Shown here one piece after another: positions 1-5,951 of a stretch of 11,735 nucleotides of DNA. The notes under the pieces are model-generated. The model was not told the origin of the DNA. It did no database searches and saw nothing but the letters and a program-made list of their open reading frames with translations. Each line of letters opens with the position of its first letter. Position 1 is the stretch's first letter. This stretch comes from Burkholderiales bacterium (GTDB lineage: Bacteria > Pseudomonadota > Gammaproteobacteria > Burkholderiales > Thiobacillaceae). Where the stretch lies: positions 1 through 11,735 of the forward strand of contig SXRG01000041.1 in NCBI GenBank assembly GCA_005793645.1. The letters are read 5' to 3'. A program made the translations under genes and the position numbers.

Positions 1-158
1 AGGTCCTTGAGCTGATCGCGATAGACCGCAATGTTCAGGGCACGCCGTTCGGAGGCGTGCGACTTCGGGGTCCGCAACAAGGGCGGCAACACCCATACGA
101 GGGCGACCACAATCGCCAATACGGCGATCCCGACAAAGATCCAGAGATTCATGTTCAT
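1..158 (-). CDS. ccmI: Cytochrome c biogenesis protein CcmI, N-terminal part (cut by window edge)
   Basis: Only the first 52 codons are present; the rest lies beyond the left edge. The visible protein begins MNMNLWIFVG, has one hydrophobic membrane segment at about residues 5-25, and then a polar stretch containing LNIAVYRDQL. That arrangement is typical of the N-terminus of CcmI/CycH, which holds apocytochrome c in the periplasm for haem ligation by CcmF and CcmH. The ATG at 158 overlaps the ccmH stop as ATGA, as at other junctions in this operon. A second ATG at 152 (MNLWIF) is an alternative start. The identification rests on position after ccmH plus the N-terminal pattern. The TPR region that would confirm it is outside the window. 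Confidence 0.85.
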   Translation of the reverse strand, partial: MNMNLWIFVGIAVLAIVVALVWVLPPLLRTPKSHASERRALNIAVYRDQLKD

Positions 159-610
159 TCCGATTTTCCTTCCAGGATGCGTGCCGCCTCGGCCCGTGTT
201 TGGGTATTCACCATATCGTCCGGTTGAGCACGACGACGCTTCAAAACAGTCCACCAGACAAATCCTCCCAACAACAGGAAGAAGAGTGGGCCCAACCAGA
301 GCACCAGGGTCAGCGGCTTGAACGGGGGGTTATAGAGAACGAAATCGCCATAGCGCGCCACCAGATACTCGACCACCTGCTTATCATCCTTGCCCTGCTT
401 CATCTGATCGCGAATCTCGCGGCGCAGATCCTCGGCCAGCTCGGCATGAGAACCTGCCAGGCTCTCGTTTTGACAGACCAGACAGCGCAGATCCTCGGCC
501 AGCACATTAAGGCGCTGTTCGATCTTCGGGTCTTCACCAACCGGTTGCGCCTCGCCCGCCCAGGCCGGGACAGCCAAGACCAGTGCCCATACCATGATCC
601 ACTGTTTCAT
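155..610 (-). CDS. ccmH: Cytochrome c maturation protein CcmH (thiol-disulfide subunit)
   Basis: The product is 151 residues. It has a Sec-type signal sequence at about residues 1-18, a periplasmic helical domain with the family motif LRCLVCQNES (Cys43 and Cys46), and one C-terminal membrane segment at about residues 95-115, followed by a short polar tail ending near residue 151. CcmH keeps apocytochrome CxxCH cysteines reduced and works with CcmF and CcmI in haem ligation. It is the short stand-alone form, as in Pseudomonas, and not the CcmH-CcmI fusion of E. coli. The ATG at 610 was chosen because it overlaps the ccmG stop as ATGA and starts directly at the signal peptide. An in-frame start at 652 would add 14 polar residues ahead of the signal and is unlikely. 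Confidence 0.95.
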   Translation of the reverse strand: MKQWIMVWALVLAVPAWAGEAQPVGEDPKIEQRLNVLAEDLRCLVCQNESLAGSHAELAEDLRREIRDQMKQGKDDKQVVEYLVARYGDFVLYNPPFKPLTLVLWLGPLFFLLLGGFVWWTVLKRRRAQPDDMVNTQTRAEAARILEGKSE

Positions 611-1128
611 CGTGCCAACTCCTTCAGCATCGGTTCGAGTTTTTCCTTCCAAACTTCTTCGGTGATCGGACCGGTCTGCTTGAATCGGATGATCCCGCTC
701 TTGTCGATCACAAAGGTCTCGGGCGTGCCCGTCACTCCATAATCAATGCCAACACGACCATCCAGGTCTTCGACCGTGCTGAGATAGGGGCTTCCCAAAC
801 GAGCCAGGAGCGCCGCCGCCTCGCGATCCTTGTCCTTCCAATTGAGACCAACCAGCTTTACGCCCTGTGCCTGAAGCTGCATCAGAACGCCGTGTTCCTG
901 ACGGCAGGACACGCACCAGGGCGCCCAGACATTGAGCATCCAGACCTGGCCGCGCATCTCCTCCGGACCAAAGGTCTTGACCGGGTTACCCACCTCAGGC
1001 AAACGGAAAGCCGGTGCCGGTTTACCGATGAAGGGAGAGGGGACCTCGCGCGGATTGAGAAATAGACCTTTGGCAAAGAAAGCGGCCAACAACAGGAAAG
1101 CAATCAGGGGGATAAGGCGCTTATTCAT
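607..1128 (-). CDS. ccmG: Thiol:disulfide interchange protein CcmG/DsbE
   Basis: The product is 173 residues: an N-terminal membrane anchor (about residues 4-24) followed by a periplasmic thioredoxin fold. The active site is WCVSC (Cys72 and Cys75) inside NVWAPWCVSCRQEH, and the cis-proline loop is GVTGTPETF (Pro136). CcmG is the membrane-tethered reductant for CcmH and apocytochromes, supplied with electrons by a DsbD/CcdA-type protein not seen here. The length is normal for the family. The ATG at 1128 overlaps the ccmF stop as ATGA. An upstream in-frame start at 1218 would add 30 Cys-rich residues read through ccmF sequence and is rejected. Confidence 0.96.
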   Translation of the reverse strand: MNKRLIPLIAFLLLAAFFAKGLFLNPREVPSPFIGKPAPAFRLPEVGNPVKTFGPEEMRGQVWMLNVWAPWCVSCRQEHGVLMQLQAQGVKLVGLNWKDKDREAAALLARLGSPYLSTVEDLDGRVGIDYGVTGTPETFVIDKSGIIRFKQTGPITEEVWKEKLEPMLKELAR

Positions 1129-3059
1129 GCGGCACCCTTGTCTTTCAGTGCAATGCGATAACGACGATCCGATGCAGCCAGCGCACCACCCAGGGCCATG
1201 AGGCCGGCCGCAAACCACAGCCAGTCAATAAAGGGCTTGTAGAACAAGCGGATCGTCCAGACCTGCGGCTCGATCTCTTCGCCCATTGCCACATAGATAT
1301 CACGCAGCACACCGTAGTTGATTCCGGCCTCGGTCATCGGCATACCGCCGGCGTTATAGAGACGCTTCTCGGGGCGCAGGACAAATTCCGAGCCGCCCTT
1401 CGATGTGACCACCAGGTGCCCACGCGCTGCATGGAAATTTGGGCCCTCATAGGCCTCAGCACCCTTGAAGGTGAAGGTATAACCGGCGAGCTGCGCCGTA
1501 TCCCCCACCGCCATCTTCACATTACGCTCACTCTCGTAACCCGAGACCAGCGCAATGCCGACGATACCAATCGCCATCGACAGATGAGCGAGCTGCATCC
1601 CCCAAAAGCCACGCGGCAGTGCGAACAGTGTGCCGCCGTGTTTGAGTCGATCGGCAAAACCCAACGCCACGCCAAAGACAATCCATACCGCGAGACCCAC
1701 GCCCAGCGATACCCAAGGCTTGAACTCGCCAGCCGCCAGCGGCACGGCCACAGCAGCAACCACGGCCACCGCAAAGGCCAGCCGCAGGCGCACCGCCATG
1801 TCGGGCAGGCTGGCCCCCTTCCAGCGCGTCAGCGGGCCGACGGCCATGAGGAACAGGACCGGCACCATCAGAGGCACGAACACGGCATTAAAGTAGGGCG
1901 CACCCACCGAGATCTTGCCCATCCCCAAGGCATCGAGAAAGAGCGGATACAGCGTACCCAACAGGACGGAACCCAGGGCCGAGACCAACACGACATTGTT
2001 GACCAGCAACAAGGACTCCCGCGAAAACGCAGAGAAGCGGGCGCTACCCAGCATCGTCGGCGCACGCAGCGCGTAGAGCAGCAAGGATCCGCCAATGACG
2101 ACCACCAGAAAGCCCAGAATGAAGGCGCCGCGCGCCGGATCAGTCGCGAAGGCATGCACCGAGGAGAGCACCCCGGAACGCACCAGGAAGGGGCCCCGCA
2201 ACGAGAGCGAAAAGGCGGTGATCGCCAAAAGGACCGTCCACGACTTGAATGCACCACGCTTCTCAGTCACCGCCAGCGAGTGGATCAAGGCGGTACCGGC
2301 CAGCCATGGCATGAACGAGGCGTTCTCGGTCGGATCCCAAAACCACCAACCACCCCAGCCCAATTCAATATAGGCCCACCAACTGCCCAGCGCGATGCCC
2401 ATGGTGAGAAAGGTCCACGCCACCACAGTCCATGGCCGTGACCAACGCGCCCAGGCAGCATCCAGTTTGCCCGACAACAAAGCCGCGATGGCAAAAGCAA
2501 AGGCCCCCGAGAAACCGACATACCCCATATAGAGCATGGGAGGATGCAAAACCATGCCTGGGTCCTGTAACAGTGGGTTCAGGTCACGCCCATCCATCGG
2601 AGCGGGCAGCAGGCGATCGAAGGGGTTGGAAGTAAAGATCAGGAAGGCCAGAAAACCGACCGACACCAACCCCATGATGCCAATCACCCGCGCCGCCATG
2701 TCTTCCGGCAAACGCCGCGACAACACGCTGACCGCCATCGTCCAGAAAGCAAGGATCAGCGTCCACAACAACATGGAACCCTCGTGCGAGCCCCACGAGG
2801 CCGTAAACCGATACACGGCTGGCAGTTGCGAGAAAGAGTTCATCGCCACATTGCGTACCGAAAAATCGTTCTGCAAAAAGGCAGTCACCAGACAAGCGTA
2901 GGCCAGACAGACAAACAGAAACTGCGCGCGCGCTGCCGGTCTTGCAACCGCCAAAAAACGCGCATTACCGGTCTGGGCACCGATCAGCGGCAGGGTGGAT
3001 TGGACCAGCGCCAGGAGCAGCGCCAGGATAAGGGCAAAATGGCCGAGTTCAGGGATCAT
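1125..3059 (-). CDS. ccmF: Haem lyase subunit CcmF
   Basis: The product is 644 residues, normal for CcmF, and is a polytopic inner-membrane protein. It carries an intact tryptophan-rich motif WGGWWFWDP at residues 235-243. The four histidines known as haem ligands in E. coli CcmF have clear counterparts: His172 (in VLHPP), His260 (in ALIHS), His302 (in SVHAF) and His492 (in LAHLS). CcmF takes haem from holo-CcmE and, with CcmH and CcmI, ligates it to CxxCH motifs in the periplasm. The start ATG at 3059 lies 3 bases after the ccmE stop, with AAGGA about 8 bases upstream. It is a general CcmF and not the shorter NrfE paralogue, judging from its length and its place within a full ccm operon. Confidence 0.97.
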   Translation of the reverse strand: MIPELGHFALILALLLALVQSTLPLIGAQTGNARFLAVARPAARAQFLFVCLAYACLVTAFLQNDFSVRNVAMNSFSQLPAVYRFTASWGSHEGSMLLWTLILAFWTMAVSVLSRRLPEDMAARVIGIMGLVSVGFLAFLIFTSNPFDRLLPAPMDGRDLNPLLQDPGMVLHPPMLYMGYVGFSGAFAFAIAALLSGKLDAAWARWSRPWTVVAWTFLTMGIALGSWWAYIELGWGGWWFWDPTENASFMPWLAGTALIHSLAVTEKRGAFKSWTVLLAITAFSLSLRGPFLVRSGVLSSVHAFATDPARGAFILGFLVVVIGGSLLLYALRAPTMLGSARFSAFSRESLLLVNNVVLVSALGSVLLGTLYPLFLDALGMGKISVGAPYFNAVFVPLMVPVLFLMAVGPLTRWKGASLPDMAVRLRLAFAVAVVAAVAVPLAAGEFKPWVSLGVGLAVWIVFGVALGFADRLKHGGTLFALPRGFWGMQLAHLSMAIGIVGIALVSGYESERNVKMAVGDTAQLAGYTFTFKGAEAYEGPNFHAARGHLVVTSKGGSEFVLRPEKRLYNAGGMPMTEAGINYGVLRDIYVAMGEEIEPQVWTIRLFYKPFIDWLWFAAGLMALGGALAASDRRYRIALKDKGAA

Positions 3060-3062
3060 CCG

Positions 3063-3509
3063 TTATTCCTTTAAAGTAGCTTTCGCCTTTTGCGCCTGCT
3101 CGATCGCACTAGCGGCCTCGGGCGGCATATAGTTTTCATCATGTTTGGCCAGCACGGTCGTCGCGGTAAAGCGGCCATCCGTGCCCAGGCGACCTTCAGC
3201 CACCGCGCCCTTGCCTTCCTTGAACAGGTCCGGCACGACACCCTGATATGTAACGGGGATGCTGTGCGCCGTATCGGTTACCTTAAAGGTCAGCGTCAGG
3301 CCGTCGGTACTGCGCTGGATGCTGCCCATCTCAACCAGACCGCCGACACGGAAGGCGCGATCCTTGGGTGCCTTGCCCTCCGTCACCTCGGTCGGCGAAA
3401 AGAAGAAGACCAGGTTACTGCGGAAGGCGTTGAGCACCAGCATGACCACGATGCCCAGCACGGCCACGACTACGGTAATGGCGAGGAGTTTCTTGTGGCG
3501 GGGTTTCAT
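3063..3509 (-). CDS. ccmE: Haem chaperone CcmE
   Basis: The product is 148 residues, with one N-terminal membrane anchor (about residues 8-28) and a periplasmic OB-fold domain. The haem-binding motif is AKHDENYMPPE, with His123 as the residue that forms the covalent bond to haem (His130 in E. coli) and Tyr127 as the axial-ligand equivalent. CcmE receives haem from the CcmABCD complex and delivers it to CcmF. The ATG overlaps the ccmD stop as ATGA. GGAGG lies just upstream in the end of ccmD, so the two genes are probably translationally coupled. The His form, and not the Cys variant known in some archaea and deltaproteobacteria, is clearly present. Confidence 0.97.
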   Translation of the reverse strand: MKPRHKKLLAITVVVAVLGIVVMLVLNAFRSNLVFFFSPTEVTEGKAPKDRAFRVGGLVEMGSIQRSTDGLTLTFKVTDTAHSIPVTYQGVVPDLFKEGKGAVAEGRLGTDGRFTATTVLAKHDENYMPPEAASAIEQAQKAKATLKE

Positions 3510-3676
3510 TGCGCCTCCCAGCGTTGCATGCGTTGCAGACGGTTAACAAGCGACCGTTGCCCGCGTCTCAAAAGCCAGACCTCCAGGATCACGCCCAGGG
3601 CTGTCACGCCGAATGAGCCCCAGACATACAGGCCATACCCTCCCATGGACCAAAACTCGGCCCCGCTTTGCCACAT
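3506..3676 (-). CDS. ccmD: Haem exporter accessory protein CcmD
   Basis: This is a small gene between ccmC and ccmE that is easily missed. The product is 56 residues from the chosen start. It contains the family-typical EFWSMGGYGLYVW block, then one membrane segment (about residues 17-37) and a basic tail with LLRRGQR. CcmD is the small membrane subunit that helps release holo-CcmE from CcmC and the CcmAB ATPase. Three consecutive ATG codons (3682, 3679, 3676) follow a strong AAGGAGG. The third gives the best ribosome-binding spacing (7 bases) and was chosen; the first overlaps the ccmC stop. The stop overlaps the ccmE start. Confidence 0.93.
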   Translation of the reverse strand: MWQSGAEFWSMGGYGLYVWGSFGVTALGVILEVWLLRRGQRSLVNRLQRMQRWEAQ

Positions 3677-3678
3677 CA

Positions 3679-4410
3679 TCATGCCTCCTTCAGGGCTTCT
3701 TGCGCCCAGTCCGTATGTCGTTCCCGTTCCAGAATCAAGCCACGCACCCGCACAAAGGCAACAGCAATGGTATAGAGCCAGGCCGCGATGGCCATCACCA
3801 ACATACCTACCAGCATGGTCGTGGCCATAGAGGGTGCCTTCATGAGATTAATGGACGAGCCTTGATGCAAGGTGTTCCACCACTTTACCGAGAAATAGAT
3901 AATCGGCACATTGACGGCCCCTACCAGAATCAAGAGCGCCCCGGCGCGGTCTCCGCGCTTCGGGTCATCAATCGCGGCCCACAGGGCCATGATCCCAACA
4001 TAGAGAAACAGCAGGATCAGTTGCGAGGTCAGGCGCGCATCCCCCACCCACCAGGCACCCCACATCGGCTTACCCCACAAAGCCCCGGTCCACAGCGCCA
4101 AAAAACAAAACAGTGCCCCAGTAGGCGCCAAAGCCCGTGCCATCAGGTAAGACAGCCGGGTGTTGAAGGCTAGGCCGATAGCACACCAAAAGGCCATGAC
4201 CAGATAAATGAACATCGACATCCATGCCGCCGGGACATGAATGAAGATGATGCGATAGGCTTCACCCTGCTGAAAATCCGTCGGCGCGACAAAGAAGCTG
4301 ATATAAAGACCCATGGCCGTAAGCAAACCTGCGCCCCATGAAAGCCAGGGAATCCAGCGTCCGGCCATGCGATAAAAGGTCGCGGGAGCCGCGTAGTGAT
4401 AGAGATTCAT
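3679..4410 (-). CDS. ccmC: Haem exporter / haem-handling protein CcmC
   Basis: The product is 243 residues with six predicted membrane segments. CcmC presents haem on the periplasmic side and loads it onto CcmE together with CcmD. The two axial histidines are present: His58 (in FIHVPAAWMSM) and His182 (in NTLHQGSS), matching His60 and His184 of E. coli. The tryptophan-rich motif between them reads WGAWWVGDARLTS (residues 117-129). Position 123 is Gly (codon GGG at 4044-4042), where the usual motif has Trp (WVWD). The other Trp residues (117, 120, 121) and Asp124 remain. The start at 4410 has AAGGA about 10 bases upstream. Identity is certain; the substitution is discussed as a finding. Confidence 0.96.
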   Translation of the reverse strand: MNLYHYAAPATFYRMAGRWIPWLSWGAGLLTAMGLYISFFVAPTDFQQGEAYRIIFIHVPAAWMSMFIYLVMAFWCAIGLAFNTRLSYLMARALAPTGALFCFLALWTGALWGKPMWGAWWVGDARLTSQLILLFLYVGIMALWAAIDDPKRGDRAGALLILVGAVNVPIIYFSVKWWNTLHQGSSINLMKAPSMATTMLVGMLVMAIAAWLYTIAVAFVRVRGLILERERHTDWAQEALKEA

Positions 4411-4432
4411 AGCGTTAATCCTTATTCATCGC

Positions 4433-5101
4433 TCAATCCACCGAGACCCGCAGGGCCGCCCCAGTCACCCAAGGTGCCAATAACAGGCAGAGGCCCATGA
4501 AGGCCCCCAGCAGCGAGAGTTGCGCCTCCGCCCCCATACCGGCGAGGATCCCGTCTACGGCCCCGGCACCAAAAATTAGAGCCGGAACATACAGGGGCAA
4601 AATCAGCAAGGTCAATAGGGTACCGCCACCGCGCAAGCCCAGGGTCAATGCCGCCCCCACGCCGCCCAGCAAAGAAAGAATCGGCGTACCGATCGCGAGC
4701 GAGATAACGAGAGTACCGATCACATCCGGCGGCAAGGCAAACTGCAAACCGAGCAAAGGGGCAATGACCAGAAGCGGCAGACCAAAGATAAGCCAGTGCG
4801 CCGTCGCCTTGCCGAGCGCCAGGATCAGCGCCGGTTGCGGCGACAGTAGCATCTGCTCTAGGCTGCCATCACGATGATCATCAGCATACAACCGCTGTAG
4901 CGATAGCAGGCTCGCCAGCAGGGCCGCCACCCACAGCACACCGCCCGCCACCCGGCGCAACTGCTCCGGATCAGCCCCGATGCCCAGCGGGAACAAACTC
5001 ACCACCATAACGAAGAAAAACTGCGATGTCAGCCAGTCACCCTTGCGTCGCGCGGCCAAAAGGAGGTCACGGCGAATCACCGTAATCAGGAAACGCCACA
5101 T
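4433..5101 (-). CDS. ccmB: Haem exporter membrane subunit CcmB
   Basis: The product is 222 residues, the usual CcmB length, with about six hydrophobic segments. It carries the conserved cytoplasmic stretch DDHRDGSLEQMLLS (residues 74-87), thought to contact the CcmA ATPase, and LPLYVPALIFG near residues 169-178. CcmB is the permease-like partner of CcmA in the complex that releases haem-loaded CcmE from CcmC. The ATG at 5101 lies 3 bases after the ccmA stop. A 22-base gap with its own AAGGA ribosome-binding site separates its stop from ccmC. Confidence 0.95.
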   Translation of the reverse strand: MWRFLITVIRRDLLLAARRKGDWLTSQFFFVMVVSLFPLGIGADPEQLRRVAGGVLWVAALLASLLSLQRLYADDHRDGSLEQMLLSPQPALILALGKATAHWLIFGLPLLVIAPLLGLQFALPPDVIGTLVISLAIGTPILSLLGGVGAALTLGLRGGGTLLTLLILPLYVPALIFGAGAVDGILAGMGAEAQLSLLGAFMGLCLLLAPWVTGAALRVSVD

Positions 5102-5104
5102 AGC

Positions 5105-5773
5105 CTACGCCTCCGCACTCGCCGACTCAGACACCAGATCATCGACCTGCATAAGCGGGCCAATCTGCAACGGCACCGTGTCCACCCCCTGAAGCCTCAG
5201 AGGTTGGTGCGTAGTCATCACCACCATGCCACCCGCCTGAACATGTTCGCGCAGCAAGGTTTCCATCTCCGCCACGCCGCGTACATCCAGTCCGGTCAAC
5301 GGCTCATCCAGAATCCATAACATGGCGCCCGAAACCAGCAAACCCGCCAGAGCAACCCGACGGCGCTGACCAAAGGACAGGACCCGCGCGGGCAGATCCA
5401 GACAAGCCGCCAATCCCATGCGCACCAACACCGGTTCGATCTCGGCCTGTGTCCGTTTTTGGCCCCGCAAGCCCACATGAATCTGAACATTCTCAACCGG
5501 CGTCAGGTCGTCCTTGACCCCGTTGGCATGCGCCAGATACACCATGGTCTGATAGTAGGCCTCACGCGTCCGACTAATGGATTCACCATTCCAGCGCACC
5601 TCACCCGCCTCAGGTTGCGACAAACCGGCAAGCAGCCTCAGAAAACTGGTTTTGCCGCGCCCATTGCCTCCCTGAACCAGCAGCAATTGGCCCGCATACA
5701 GATCCATCTGCAGGCCGGAGAACAGCCGCCGATCGCCGCGTTGACAGGCTAGGTTATGGGTGGAAAGTCGCAT
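5105..5773 (-). CDS. ccmA: Haem exporter ATP-binding subunit CcmA
   Basis: The product is 222 residues and is a single ABC ATPase domain. The Walker A motif is GGNGRGKTS (residues 35-43), the signature is LSFGQRRRV (132-140), Walker B is LWILDEP (152-158), and the H-loop histidine is His189 in TTHQ. It powers release of holo-CcmE from CcmC/CcmD with CcmB. It is the first gene of the ccm operon, and 178 bases separate it from the octaheme reductase stop. The start at 5773 is forced, because an in-frame TAG stands immediately before the ATG. No good Shine-Dalgarno sequence precedes it. The N-terminal sequence (MRLSTHNLAC) fits normal CcmA starts. Confidence 0.95.
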   Translation of the reverse strand: MRLSTHNLACQRGDRRLFSGLQMDLYAGQLLLVQGGNGRGKTSFLRLLAGLSQPEAGEVRWNGESISRTREAYYQTMVYLAHANGVKDDLTPVENVQIHVGLRGQKRTQAEIEPVLVRMGLAACLDLPARVLSFGQRRRVALAGLLVSGAMLWILDEPLTGLDVRGVAEMETLLREHVQAGGMVVMTTHQPLRLQGVDTVPLQIGPLMQVDDLVSESASAEA

Positions 5774-5789
5774 CTACGGGGATCAGAAC

Positions 5790-5795
5790 ACTATA
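5790..5795 (-). promoter_or_regulatory. Candidate -10 element for the ccm operon
   Basis: On the minus strand TATAGT lies 16 bases before the ccmA ATG. The sequence 16-18 bases further upstream (GATTTC or TGATTT) is a poor -35 match. If it is used, the transcript would start near 5783 with a leader of only about 10 bases. Because the octaheme terminator lies just upstream, some ccm promoter must exist in 5774-5905; this is the best candidate I see, but a weak one. Confidence 0.25.
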
Positions 5796-5905
5796 AGCGG
5801 AAAGGATAACCGGAAATCAGCCAGAGTTTTGCGTGTTTTCTCAAACGAAAGCTCAATGAGGATACAGAATCGTACCGATCTTCAGTTTGAAGTCAAAGCA
5901 ATGTC

Positions 5906-5936
5906 AAAAAAAAGGGCCAGTCACTGACCGGCCCTT
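5906..5936 (-). terminator. Rho-independent terminator after the octaheme nitrite reductase gene
   Basis: On the minus strand, 15 bases after the stop codon, AAGGGCCGGT and ACTGGCCCTT form a 10-base-pair stem (one G-U pair) around a five-base loop. Eight T residues follow (5913-5906). This is a textbook intrinsic terminator, and it separates the fccA-fccB-octaheme unit from the ccm operon. Confidence 0.93.
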
Positions 5937-5951
5937 GATTGAAGCTAACAT

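Noticed and set aside
1416..2441. A 341-codon open frame on the plus strand
   Set aside because: It lies entirely antisense to ccmF and has low-complexity Arg/Gln/His-rich translation with no family resemblance.
5886..5897. TTTGAAGTCAAA palindrome between the octaheme terminator and ccmA, considered as a second FNR box
   Set aside because: The half-sites are only two bases apart between TTTGA and TCAAA, so the TTGAT-N4-ATCAA spacing is not met. It also lies about 113 bases before ccmA with no matching promoter.
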